Shown here piece after piece: positions 54,334-63,414 of a DNA stretch of 64,000 nt (positions are counted from its first letter, which is position 1; the number at the start of each line of letters is the position of its first letter). Under the pieces are notes generated by a model. It had not been told where the DNA came from. It ran no database searches and saw only the letters and a list, made by a program, of their open reading frames with translations. A program made the translations under genes and the position numbers. Origin of the DNA: Mucilaginibacter flavidus (GTDB taxonomy: Bacteria; Bacteroidota; Bacteroidia; Sphingobacteriales; Sphingobacteriaceae); contig NZ_JAMXOE010000020.1 of the NCBI RefSeq assembly GCF_024055575.1, forward strand, positions 60,685 to 124,684, in the 5' to 3' direction.

Positions 54334-55534
54334 TTACTATCGTAAATATCCCGGTATTTTGCTCGCTGCTAAATGCATAACTATCCAGTTGCACATTTTT
54401 CACCCAGTTTTTTGTTTTTATCCTGGCTATCCATTCATTTACGGGTATTATCCGCTCCGAATTTCCCGTTATCCGTATTTTCCGCGTAGAAAATAAAATA
54501 GTCTTCTGGTTCCGGCTTGCCGCTTGGTCAACCGGGTCCACCCAGGCTTCCTTCCAGGTAATTTCCGGCGGCAGCATCGATGCCACCTGGTCAATAAGTG
54601 CCGCTTTATTGATGCCGCCTTCCCAGCCCAACACCTTGGTTAACGAATCTTTTTGATGCACCATCAGGTTGGTTTGCTGCAGGTCGTCAGAATTTTGTGC
54701 CGAACGGCTAACGAGCTCTGTTAACTTGCCATTGGACGAGTTTAAAGTCGAAAAAATAAAAAAGTTAACCAGCAGCAGTACGAAAAACACGCCCAGCACA
54801 AGGGCGCCGTAAACCTTTAGCTTCTTTTCTTCAGTTACTTTTTGCAGGACTACGCTAAGGTCAGGAACGTCTGCCTGTATAACGTCAATTTTAGACGAAA
54901 GAACTAATTGAAATGCGTTTACGTATGCAATTATCAGCTTTTCATCAATACTTTCGGATTCGATTTTCACCGGGAAATCTGAAACTGCACCTTCCTCATA
55001 TTTAGTCGAAACCCATTCTGACTGTTCATTTCGGTTGATAACATTGCCGTCGAACTTTATTTCGTTACCATAAACATTTAACTGGGGCAAAACATGTTTA
55101 ACCGGAAACGGTCCCAGGCTTAGCATTACTACCGAAAACCCGGCTTCGTTTACAAGCGCAATCCATTTGTCGGCCTCTGCCCTGCGGATAACTGAAACAA
55201 AAGAGTAGTTACCTGAAATAAAGTTCTGTACATAAAAATCCGCTATATTACCATTCGGTAGAATTTGGCTGAAATTGTTTTGATTTATCTCTTCAGTTTT
55301 TTCGATTTGCTTTTGCAGCACGCCCCTCCCGTACAGGTTCAATGCACCCAATGACCGGGCAGGCATTTGCTTTGCTACATCGCTAATCTTGTTGAGCGCG
55401 GGCAGCTTTGCTTTAATCTGAAGCTGTTTTTTTTCGACAGTTACCGAACAGGCACTAACCGTATAAACACCGTCCTTCCCGATACCTATGCTGATGCCGG
55501 CTGCCTCATTAATATGATAATATTGCTGTAGCAT
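54323..55534 (-). CDS. GspL/PilM-PilN-like platform protein
   Basis: 403 residues: an actin-like cytoplasmic part (ISIGIGKDGVYTVSACSVTV, WIALVNEAGFSVVMLSLGP), one helix near residues 245-262 (ALVLGVFFVLLLVNFFIF), and a periplasmic ferredoxin-like end (WKEAWVDP, INEW-like VNEWIARIKT). A fusion of PilM- and PilN-type parts is what GspL looks like. It should dock the ATPase to the membrane. Confidence 0.78.
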   Translation of the reverse strand: MLQQYYHINEAAGISIGIGKDGVYTVSACSVTVEKKQLQIKAKLPALNKISDVAKQMPARSLGALNLYGRGVLQKQIEKTEEINQNNFSQILPNGNIADFYVQNFISGNYSFVSVIRRAEADKWIALVNEAGFSVVMLSLGPFPVKHVLPQLNVYGNEIKFDGNVINRNEQSEWVSTKYEEGAVSDFPVKIESESIDEKLIIAYVNAFQLVLSSKIDVIQADVPDLSVVLQKVTEEKKLKVYGALVLGVFFVLLLVNFFIFSTLNSSNGKLTELVSRSAQNSDDLQQTNLMVHQKDSLTKVLGWEGGINKAALIDQVASMLPPEITWKEAWVDPVDQAASRNQKTILFSTRKIRITGNSERIIPVNEWIARIKTKNWVKNVQLDSYAFSSEQNTGIFTIVIDY

Positions 55535-55537
55535 AGG

Positions 55538-57472
55538 TCAACGCATAATGGTTGATTTGATAAACAATACGGTTACTACTTTTGAGGAACTTTTGGTCCG
55601 ACTCCCAAAAATCCATTTCAATACCGGGATCCTTGATAATATAGGGAACCCTTTTCCACCGCTATCGTTTTCGGTTCGTTCAATCCCGCCGAGTAATATA
55701 GTATCTTCACTGTGCACCCGTAAACTGGTTTCGAATTTGCTGATAGATTGTGGCGGCGGCGAACCGTCGGTCGGGACAGAAGTAAAATCAGAAATATTCA
55801 CTTTTATGCCAAGGGTCACTTGGTCATCGCCTGACACTAAAGGCTTAATATCCACCGATAGATTTGCGTCAACCGGAGTATATACATTTGTAAATACAGA
55901 AGTATTATTTGCTGCTGAATTATATAAGTTTTGCGTGGTATTCTTATAGTATTGCCTGCTGCCAATACTTAAAGTAGCAGAATGCCCGTTCATGGCGGTA
56001 AGCTTAGGGACTGACCGGATATCCACATTATTATTTGTTTCGAGCGCTTGTAGCTTAACATAAAAGTTAGGAACGACGTGGCCCAGGTTAACGGACGTGA
56101 ATTTACTTATACTACTTAAAAAGCTGTTGACCGAACTTGCGCTGAAAGTAAAATCCACACCTGGTAAAACAGTTCCCCCAGTTTTTACACTGTCAGCCAC
56201 TCCTGCGGATATGCCTGTGGAGATACTCCTCGATTTACGGAAATCGATCATTGTCACCTCGATCAACACCACAGGTACCAACACATCAAGCTGTTTAACA
56301 AAGTTTTCAACTTCTCGTATCTGCGCCGCCGAACCCGACAACAACAGCGTGTTTTGCTCCCTGAATTCTTTTATTTCCAACCCCTTTTTCCACTCAACAG
56401 GGATCATGGCAACAACAGTATCAATAGCGCGGTTCTGTAAATGCAGCGCCTTATAGGTTCTCAAACCTTCTATCTTCTTATCACCAATCAGGTAAATACC
56501 GTCCTCGGCTTGGTAAGTATAATCCGTGCCCCTGAAAAGCAAATTCAAAAATTGTTCATAGGGCACATCGTTTACATGAATGTCGATAGTTCCCTTAATA
56601 TCAGAATAGATGGAATAACTGATATTCAACTCCTGTGATGCCTGCTTAACCAGGTTGATAATTGGTGCATTAACGGCATCTGCCGAAATCAGTTTCTGAC
56701 CGTTAACAACCCTGCTGAAAACACCTGCGGATACATTGTTACCGGGGTTTGCATTCGGTGGCCTGAAAGTTTTTCTAACAGATGTGTTTTTATCGCCGTT
56801 TATGTACAACTCTTCATTCTCGCCAAGTGGCTGGAAAAGGAAAAAGTTGTCGCTGGTTTTTATCATTTTGATCTCGTTTGAAAAAGCAAGCTTATCCAGT
56901 GCCGTTTCAAACGGTGCGGCGGCGATAAAAGCGCTTACCTTTTTTGTTTGTAAAGAGGATGGCACAACCACGTTTTTGCCGGAAACCTGCGTGATTTTAC
57001 GGGCAACGCTGGTAAGGCTGTCATTGTCGAGCGTTAGGGACAATTTGTTTTCTGCATGGTTGTAACTCGCTATGATTTCCTTTACAGGCGGCTTCGCAAA
57101 TTGGGCCGGATCGACGTAGGGCGTAACATAGATAATCGAACCGACAATAGCAATGTCGAGATTGTATTTTTGCGCCAGGAACACCAAAATATTGGTTGCC
57201 GTAACATCCGTAAAATTGTCGTTAACCGAGAAACTCAACTTGGGGTCAACACTTATGCTCAACCCGTTGGCGCTTGATATACCCATAAGGTATTGCTGCA
57301 GCGTGCCGTTTAGAAACAACTGCACCTTTTGATTAAGCCCCGGAACAGTTTTCGAAAGACTATCGAGTTTTCTTTGTATCACCTGGATACGGGTATTTTG
57401 CTGCGCCAGCATTTTCAACGGGCAGGTAAAAAGTAGGATGAAAAAAAGGATACGTATAAGTTTTTTTTGCAT
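55538..57472 (-). CDS. gspD: Secretin GspD/PilQ-like outer-membrane channel
   Basis: 644 residues with a signal peptide. Short N-domain repeats (LSFSVNDNFTDVTATNIL, ISYSIYSDIKGTIDIHVND) lead into the secretin core, whose end has VHSEDTILLGGIERTEND, FPILSRIPVLKWIFGSRTKS and VVTVLFIKSTI, the conserved gate and beta-barrel motifs. The N-domain set is smaller than in enteric GspD. It forms the exit pore of the machine. Confidence 0.9.
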   Translation of the reverse strand: MQKKLIRILFFILLFTCPLKMLAQQNTRIQVIQRKLDSLSKTVPGLNQKVQLFLNGTLQQYLMGISSANGLSISVDPKLSFSVNDNFTDVTATNILVFLAQKYNLDIAIVGSIIYVTPYVDPAQFAKPPVKEIIASYNHAENKLSLTLDNDSLTSVARKITQVSGKNVVVPSSLQTKKVSAFIAAAPFETALDKLAFSNEIKMIKTSDNFFLFQPLGENEELYINGDKNTSVRKTFRPPNANPGNNVSAGVFSRVVNGQKLISADAVNAPIINLVKQASQELNISYSIYSDIKGTIDIHVNDVPYEQFLNLLFRGTDYTYQAEDGIYLIGDKKIEGLRTYKALHLQNRAIDTVVAMIPVEWKKGLEIKEFREQNTLLLSGSAAQIREVENFVKQLDVLVPVVLIEVTMIDFRKSRSISTGISAGVADSVKTGGTVLPGVDFTFSASSVNSFLSSISKFTSVNLGHVVPNFYVKLQALETNNNVDIRSVPKLTAMNGHSATLSIGSRQYYKNTTQNLYNSAANNTSVFTNVYTPVDANLSVDIKPLVSGDDQVTLGIKVNISDFTSVPTDGSPPPQSISKFETSLRVHSEDTILLGGIERTENDSGGKGFPILSRIPVLKWIFGSRTKSSSKVVTVLFIKSTIMR

Positions 57473-57484
57473 GCAGGTCCAGGT

Positions 57485-58915
57485 TCAATAATTAAATAAT
57501 AAAGGGTAAATCTCGTCTATTGATGTTTGTCCCTCGCAAAATATATTAAAGGCGTTTTCCGCCAGTGTTTGTATTCCTCTTTCCTGTAAAAGGCTTTGAA
57601 TATACATATTTCCATTCTTTATTTGCAATGCCAGTTCCTGGTCAACAGGGATTACTTCGTACACAGCCTTGCGCCCTTTATAGCCGGTATAATAACATTG
57701 CTCGCACCCCTGCGCTTTAAAATGTTCATGAACAGGCTTATAAGGCTTAAACTGTTTGGGATATAAATTACCACTGAAACTTTCCTTTTTTTTGCAATGT
57801 GGGCACAACAAGCGTATCAGCCTTTGAGCCACGGTGGTGTTTAGTGTATTTGCAACCAAAAAAGGGGGCACCCCCATATCCGACAGCCTGGAAACCGTCC
57901 CCCATGCCGAATTTGTGTGAATGGTTGATAAAACAAGGTGACCGGTAAGTGCTGCCCTTATGGCCATGTTGGCCGTCTCGGTATCCCTTATTTCGCCCAC
58001 CATAATCACGTCAGGGTCCTGCCGTAAAAATGTTCTCAGTGCTGCTGCAAAATTTAAACCTATGGATTCCTTTAGCTGCACCTGGTTAATGCCCTCAAGT
58101 GTATATTCAACCGGGTCTTCAATCGTTAAAATATTCCGGGTTTCTTTGTTTAATAATTTAAGCGTGGCGTACAGTGTTGTTGTTTTACCGCTACCTGTCG
58201 GGCCGCTAATCAGTAGTATACCATTAGGCTTTTTAACTCCCTGAAGATAATTGTCAAGATCGAATTGGGAGAATCCAAGACTGTTCAAATCAATATCGGT
58301 GGCGTCGCTATTTAAAAGTCTTAAAACCACCTTTTCGCCAAATAGCGTTGGCAGCACAGAAACGCGGATATCAAATTGCTGGTCCTGTTGCTTAAAGTTT
58401 ATCCGGCCGTCCTGGGGCAATCGTTTTTCGGCAATATCAAGATTGGCGTAAATTTTTATTTTGTTGATTAGTGCCGGGTACTCGTCACGTTTTAGCAAAT
58501 ACCGCTCAACCATCATACCGTCAATACGTATCCTTACCCTGCATTTGTTCTCGTAGCTTTCAATATGTATATCACTGCTTTTAAGGCTTTTGGCTTCGCG
58601 TATTAAGTTTACCAAAAAATCGTCTGCATTGTTTATGTGCATTTGCGACGAACTCTGCGCCGCATTGTCTTTGATATAATATTTTGAAAGAAGTCTTGCA
58701 ACTTGTGCTGCAGGTATGGGCTCAAGCCGTACATCCAGGTTAAGCAGCAATTCCAGTTCAGCAGCTAATATATCTTCGTTTATTCCGTCTTCACAATAAA
58801 GCAGGTAATGGTCATTAGCTTTATGCTTTGGCAAAACTTTATAATGCCAGGCCTGGTCCTTGGTTAGCCAATGAATATTTTCTGTTAAAAGTATAATCTC
58901 CTCCGTCGCATTCAT
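57485..58915 (-). CDS. gspE: Type II secretion/type IV pilus assembly ATPase GspE/PilB
   Basis: 476 residues. Walker A GPTGSGKTTT is at 238-247, Asp box and Walker B PDVIMVGEIRD at 301-311, His box GHLVLSTIHTN at 325-335. A zinc knuckle of four Cys (371, 374, 404, 407) is present, as in PilB/GspE. An N1-like part of about 100 residues precedes. It powers pseudopilus growth with GspF. It overlaps the prepilin peptidase gene by four bases. Confidence 0.95.
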   Translation of the reverse strand: MNATEEIILLTENIHWLTKDQAWHYKVLPKHKANDHYLLYCEDGINEDILAAELELLLNLDVRLEPIPAAQVARLLSKYYIKDNAAQSSSQMHINNADDFLVNLIREAKSLKSSDIHIESYENKCRVRIRIDGMMVERYLLKRDEYPALINKIKIYANLDIAEKRLPQDGRINFKQQDQQFDIRVSVLPTLFGEKVVLRLLNSDATDIDLNSLGFSQFDLDNYLQGVKKPNGILLISGPTGSGKTTTLYATLKLLNKETRNILTIEDPVEYTLEGINQVQLKESIGLNFAAALRTFLRQDPDVIMVGEIRDTETANMAIRAALTGHLVLSTIHTNSAWGTVSRLSDMGVPPFLVANTLNTTVAQRLIRLLCPHCKKKESFSGNLYPKQFKPYKPVHEHFKAQGCEQCYYTGYKGRKAVYEVIPVDQELALQIKNGNMYIQSLLQERGIQTLAENAFNIFCEGQTSIDEIYPLLFNY

Positions 58916-59436
58916 TTGTAAAGGATTTGCAGCAACCAGTTATCGTTTGTTAAATTTAAACCCCATCCCCACCAGCAGGCGGCCGAAAAAAAAGCGAATA
59001 TCAACGCCTGAAGACCCGCCAACGGTACATGCTTATCCGCTTGTTTCGCCGTTACTTGCCATATCAGCCATATAACTATCACCAACACCAGGCTGGTCAC
59101 GAAAAAAAACAGAAAGTTTAACACCGATAGGTAAAAGCATAGGCTACACAAAAACAGCACATCGCCCCAACCTAAAAAACCATCAGTAATATTAATCCAC
59201 TTTTTATTTTTAACCGAAAAATATGCGGAAACCACAACAAGTTGAATCAGCAGAAAAGTAATATTAACAAGCACCGGCTGCCACATCCCGGGCGGTCTGT
59301 TACCTTGTAAGAACTGCAACGTTAAAAACAACAGCATTAAAACCGGGAACAAAAACCAGTAAACGGCACGATGTTTAATATCCTGTGCAAAAATCACTAA
59401 TAACAACGCCTCAATAAAAAGTCGTAGCGCTGTCAC
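58912..59436 (-). CDS. Prepilin peptidase (A24 family), short form
   Basis: 174 residues, six or so helices, with the two aspartates of family A24: Asp19 in AQDIKHR and Asp92 in GWGD. A PLAGLQALIF segment matches the later conserved helix. The N-terminal methyltransferase domain of classical PilD/GspO is missing, as in TadV/FlaK-type peptidases. It should process the pseudopilins, all of which have Ala instead of Gly at -1. It abuts the GspG gene. Confidence 0.85.
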   Translation of the reverse strand: MTALRLFIEALLLVIFAQDIKHRAVYWFLFPVLMLLFLTLQFLQGNRPPGMWQPVLVNITFLLIQLVVVSAYFSVKNKKWINITDGFLGWGDVLFLCSLCFYLSVLNFLFFFVTSLVLVIVIWLIWQVTAKQADKHVPLAGLQALIFAFFSAACWWGWGLNLTNDNWLLQILYK

Positions 59437-59862
59437 TTAGTCTGGTGTTACTTCTTTTAAAGCTTTGTTCTGGTCAATTTCCCAAACGTTAAAGGTGCCA
59501 TTGCCATTAAAATCAACCACAGCAGTCGCCTTTGCCGTAAAACCGGTATTGGTTGCATTAGATATTTCGATACGATAATTTGCCCGACCTTCCGATCCAT
59601 CTGTTACGAGTTTTTCCTGTATAAAGCCTATTTCAGTTAAGTCCTTTGAGTATTTTGAATGCTCATAAAAATAGCTTTGCTCAAGCGTTTGTAAATGATT
59701 AAGCTGAGTTTTGGCTTCAAGACTTTTTGCTTTTGTTATCAAAGGAAGCAGATTGGGCAAAGCCATCAGGATTAAAATACCTATAATAACCAGCACCACC
59801 AATATCTCGGTAAGAGTATAAGCATTTAATTTTTTTCGTAATAAGGTTTGTTTAGTTCTCAT
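59437..59862 (-). CDS. Major pseudopilin GspG-like
   Basis: 141 residues. Leader MRTKQTLLRKKLNA, then YTLTEILVVLVIIGILILMA with Glu at +5; Ala is at -1. The body has the GspG/PilA helix (SLEAKTQLNHLQTLEQSYFY, EHSKYSKDL) and a short C-terminal sheet. As first gene of the leftward operon and closest to a good promoter it is likely the most expressed component. Confidence 0.85.
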   Translation of the reverse strand: MRTKQTLLRKKLNAYTLTEILVVLVIIGILILMALPNLLPLITKAKSLEAKTQLNHLQTLEQSYFYEHSKYSKDLTEIGFIQEKLVTDGSEGRANYRIEISNATNTGFTAKATAVVDFNGNGTFNVWEIDQNKALKEVTPD

Positions 59863-59877
59863 TTAGTTAATAACGTC

Positions 59878-59908
59878 CTAAACTAATTACTTAATCGCAA
59901 ATTGTCAA
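59878..59908 (-). promoter_or_regulatory. Promoter of the leftward secretion operon
   Basis: On the minus strand, TTG (59906-59908), 20 bases, then TAGTTTAG (59878-59885), one mismatch from TAnnTTTG, placed 16 bases before the pseudopilin start codon. A short leader is implied. The remaining 59909-60802 holds only the right direct repeat; no gene was recognised there. Confidence 0.55.
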
Positions 59909-60528
59909 ATTTATTAATGATTAAATAAATGCGTACCGTGTCGCACGTGCAATCAGGAATCAAACAGCAATTAAATATCAATGTTTGAAAATCTTTAATT
60001 GTCGAAAATAAGGATTATATAGGGCTAGTTGGCGCGCCGTACAAAGGCAATAGGATTAATAATAAAATCCCTTTTACTTGCTATAAAATTGTAAACCCAG
60101 CTGTTATTTTTACAAAAAGTGTGAAAGGATGTCCAAATACCGTTCCATTATTAGGAAGAGTGAGGGCGACTTTATCAAACAACTACGCCAAGGCTACATT
60201 TAGATAGTTATTAGCTTTATTTTAAAAAAACAAAGGGTAAGTGCACGGTTTATTTAAAACGGGTCTGAAAAAGAGTTCCAATCTTATAATTTGGGACGCA
60301 AGCCTCTGCCTGCTGAGGTAATTTCGAACTGGGAAAAAATTCGATCTTGTTGGTCGGTTTTCGCTACGCTTTAAAATCTGTTACTCCACGTGTTCCGGGA
60401 CGAGCAATATGCTTGAAATAGAAGATCGAATTGTAACTGCCGAAATTTAATAGACAAAGAATAGAAGGAGGCTTCAACAGAAATTGAAAACCCAATTAAT
60501 ATTCAATATGTTATTCGTGATTTATTTC

Positions 60529-60651
60529 TTACTCACCGCTTTTTTGATACAGATTAATTGCAAATCTTAGGATCTAAAGACAGGTGATTCATGTGTTTTT
60601 CACAAGGAAAAAAGGTCCAAAAATCAATCATTTGTGAGTTGAAACACGATA
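60529..60651. repeat. Right copy of the ~125-bp direct repeat bounding the island
   Basis: It matches 30312-30436 in the same orientation, from TTACTCACCGCTTTTTTGAT to GAGTTGAAACACGATA. It lies outside the leftward secretion operon and 150 bases before the broken GspK-like copy. TTCAATAT occurs 20-40 bases before both copies, so the similarity may extend beyond the stated limits. Confidence 0.7.
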
Positions 60652-60802
60652 AACGATGCTTTATTAATTACTATATTGGCACTTCTAATAGTAAGGTGAA
60701 CTTACTTAACGGACAGCTTACTGGTTCGGCGTTCACAACGACTTTAAAGTGAGTGATATAAAATCCGAATATTAACTTTTATATAAACCGAAGAGTAATA
60801 CA

Positions 60803-62069
60803 ATGGTTAAAGCCTCTGCCCTGTATATTGTTATAATTATCGCGCTGGTTATCGCGTTGCTTTGCTCGGCAATTATAGTATCAGCCTATTTTTACAAAAT
60901 AGAGTATCAAAAAAAATTCAGGTATAGCCAACTCCATAGTAACTTAAATTCAGGAATTAATATCCTGCTTGCCAGCACAGACGCATCATTTACCAGTCAA
61001 AAAACGGTTAGTCTTCTTAGCGGCGATGCCGACTCCGTTTCATTACAAAAGATCGACTGGGGAATATATGAAACCGGTGTTGTAAAAGCCTTTATCCAAA
61101 AAGATACGCTCTACAAATCGTTTTCATTTGCCTCTAAAATTGACTCAGCCAATTGGGCTGCACTTTATTTGATTGACCAGGACAGACCGTTTTCCTTAAG
61201 TGGCAAAACTACCATCCGCGGAGATGCCTATATCCCTAAAGCCGGGGTTCAGGCCGCCTATATTGATGGCAAAGCATACGAAGGTGATAAACGATTTATA
61301 ATCGGAAAAAAACACGATAGTAAGCGATTGTTGCCGTTACTTGATGAAAGCAAGCTAAAGACATTCGAAGAATATTTTACCAATACTGTCGGGGGTGATA
61401 CTGTTTTAATGGCAAAAGACTCGCTGCAAAACTCATTTTTACGCCCTACACATGTAGTCAATTTTAAAAAGACTCCCAAAATCATAAGTAACCTGCGCAT
61501 CAATGGAAATATCGTACTATTTTCTGACACGACAATAACTGTTGATAGTACTGTTTTCCTGAAAATGTGCAGATTTACGCAAAGGGCTATAATTATTAAG
61601 TCCGGTTTTCATGGTACATGTCAACTTTTTGCCACTGACTCAATAAGAGTTGAGGCCCGCTGTGCGTTTGGTTACCCTTCTAGTCTTGGTGTTTTGCGTT
61701 TTCATTCATCAGCGACAAACTCGCCGATTAGGATTAACGTGGGGCAAAACACGAACTTTTGGGGTGCTATATTTACATACGACAAAACAGGATCTCAAAT
61801 GGCTCCATTTATCACTTTACAAAAAAACACAAAAATTACGGGGCAAGTTTATTCGCAGGGGATGCTTGAATTACAGGATAAAACCGAAATAGACGGAAGC
61901 GCATTTACAAGCAGGTTTATTTATAGGAATACAACTAATTTATTTTGAAAATTACCTTATTAACTGCACTATTGACTCCCGGGCATTGTCGCCTTATTAT
62001 TTAACGGGTTCTCTTTTTCCGGTGAGTAGTAAAAGGAAAGAGGTTTTGCAGTGGTTGGAGGGGAATTGA
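60803..62069 (+). pseudogene. Frameshifted second copy of the GspK-like pseudopilin gene
   Basis: It is clearly homologous to 32657-33922 from the N terminus (MVKASALYIVIIIALVIALL) through most of its length. Two opposite one-base changes near 61565-61600 scramble a short segment: LKMCRFTQRAIII stands where the other copy has FKNIQVYARAIVV. An extra T near 61942 then causes a stop at 61946-61948; in the next frame the lost end ENYLINCTIDSRALSPYY to VLQWLEGN continues to TGA 62069. The copy is therefore decayed or very recently broken. Confidence 0.8.
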
Positions 62070-62073
62070 ATAT

Positions 62074-62089
62074 AGGGTGCGGGCACCCT
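62074..62089 (+). terminator. Hairpin after the broken GspK-like copy
   Basis: AGGGTGC-GG-GCACCCT, five bases after the original stop codon. No T-run. The other copy of the gene has no counterpart because the pseudopilin genes overlap it there. Confidence 0.4.
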
Positions 62090-62272
62090 GACTTAGCTAT
62101 ACACTAATGTTCCTTCCTTTAGGCTAGCGCTAGAAACACCTCAGGAAAAAAGGAAGCAGTTTGTGGTTAAAATGGTTAATGAAGATACGGACCTGCATAG
62201 AATGAGCATTGCAGAATTTTTATGTATAGCAGTGATGGAGCGCTCAGATTGTAAAAAAACGGCTTCTATATA

Positions 62273-62305
62273 GTCGATCCGCAGGTAGAATATCCACGGA
62301 TCGAC
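62273..62305. repeat. 9-bp perfect inverted repeat
   Basis: GTCGATCCG (62273-62281) and CGGATCGAC (62297-62305) with a 15-base loop, in the gene-free 62090-62406. It might be a regulator site, an element end or a terminator; nothing else in that gap is recognisable. Confidence 0.4.
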
Positions 62306-62406
62306 CGGATTTAAAATCTATTTCGAACTTCCAATTGTCCACCGGCAAAATCAAAACTATAGATTATTGAGTTTCTTCAAAGGCTGGTATTCATTAGCTT
62401 ATAATA

Positions 62407-62901
62407 TTATGGAGCAGCCTCGTATCCAAATGCTTTATTTTTAGCATCCCAATCAATTAGATAATTATTATCATCAGAAAAAGATTTGCCTTTGCTATCT
62501 ACAAACTCAATGGTAAACCAATCTTCATTAGCCGTTGGTTTCTTTCCTAATTTAAACTCATAATAACCTTTGGGTTCATTTTTAAGTTCCAGCTTACCCT
62601 TTGAATTAAAAAGCCCCTTCGAGTCGATTCGGTAAAGTGTGTCTAATTTTACGCCATTTTTTTTCACAACTAACAGCCCCGATAAAACACCGTTCGTATA
62701 TTTCTTATTTTCCTTTACGTAAATATATCCCAACAGTTCCCCGGCTTTTCCCTTTAAGGATTTCACCTGCTTATATTCTTTTAAAGCCGCAAATATATCT
62801 GGCGTTTGATATGATACCTTATTACTTCCGACGCTCAGACAATTCATGAAGAGCAGGCAACCGATAGTGCTAAAAACAGCTCTTTTCTTTAATAAATTCA
62901 T
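62407..62901 (-). CDS. Hypothetical small lipoprotein or exported protein
   Basis: 164 residues from ATG 62901. The signal peptide contains FSTIGCLLFMNC, so a lipoprotein is possible. The body (LLGYIYVKENKKYTNGVLSG, DTLYRIDSKGLFNSKGKLEL, GYYEFKLG, NYLIDWDAKNKAFGYEAAP) looks like an all-beta fold. No family recognised. It stands alone, and the longer reading from 62961 has a poor leader. Confidence 0.6.
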   Translation of the reverse strand: MNLLKKRAVFSTIGCLLFMNCLSVGSNKVSYQTPDIFAALKEYKQVKSLKGKAGELLGYIYVKENKKYTNGVLSGLLVVKKNGVKLDTLYRIDSKGLFNSKGKLELKNEPKGYYEFKLGKKPTANEDWFTIEFVDSKGKSFSDDNNYLIDWDAKNKAFGYEAAP

Positions 62902-63107
62902 TTTTATATTTGGTTTTAAAATGACGTTGAATTTATAAAAAAACCCTCTTTTCCCCGTCAATGGATACTGAATTTTTTAATTGATTAGCATTGTTGTAAT
63001 CTCGAAATTATAAAGATGCGGTCAGGCACAAAGATCAAACCACAAGTTCTGAACATTTCAAGTTCTGACTTATAGCTTGCTAATCCTTATTTTATTTTGT
63101 TTTATTA

Positions 63108-63320
63108 TTATCTAAAAATGCGATTCCCCGGAGGCAGTGATCTGTGCACAGCAAAATGTCCGTAAATCAAAATTTTTTCCTGTATTTTAATTTGGACTTG
63201 TGTACCTTCAAATAAATCAACTTTGGCAACTCCCAGGGTTTGTAAATATGTAGGGTCATACCTCCCTGTAGGATCTGTTGTTTCTCCATATTTCCAGACG
63301 TCCCCTTTATTTAACTCCAT
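63108..63320 (-). CDS. Orphan toxin fragment, URI/GIY-YIG-like tip (Tox-URI2 type)
   Basis: 70 residues: KGDVWKYGETTDPTGRY, then YLQTLGV, EKILIYGHFAVHRSLPPGNR and a terminal IFR. This series is the standard C-terminal end of RHS and other polymorphic toxins in Bacteroidota that carry a URI (GIY-YIG-like) nuclease tip. The usual carrier with YD repeats is missing, so this is a displaced tip, perhaps unable to be exported. Its start at ATG 63320 may simply be internal. Confidence 0.65.
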   Translation of the reverse strand: MELNKGDVWKYGETTDPTGRYDPTYLQTLGVAKVDLFEGTQVQIKIQEKILIYGHFAVHRSLPPGNRIFR

Positions 63321-63341
63321 GGTGGCTGTGTATTTGAATAA

Positions 63342-63366
63342 GCCCTGGTCTGTTCACTACCAGGGC
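63342..63366. terminator. Hairpin between the toxin fragment and the small membrane gene
   Basis: GCCCTGGT pairs with ACCAGGGC over a nine-base loop. Weak T content on the minus strand. It could end the leftward membrane-protein gene. Confidence 0.5.
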
Positions 63367-63414
63367 ATATGTTACCCCTCGTGATTTTCGAATAATAAGA
63401 ACTTCAAATCACCC

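Noticed and set aside
62172..62274. Small rightward reading starting MVNEDTDLHRMS
   Set aside because: Under 40 codons, no family, no conserved context.
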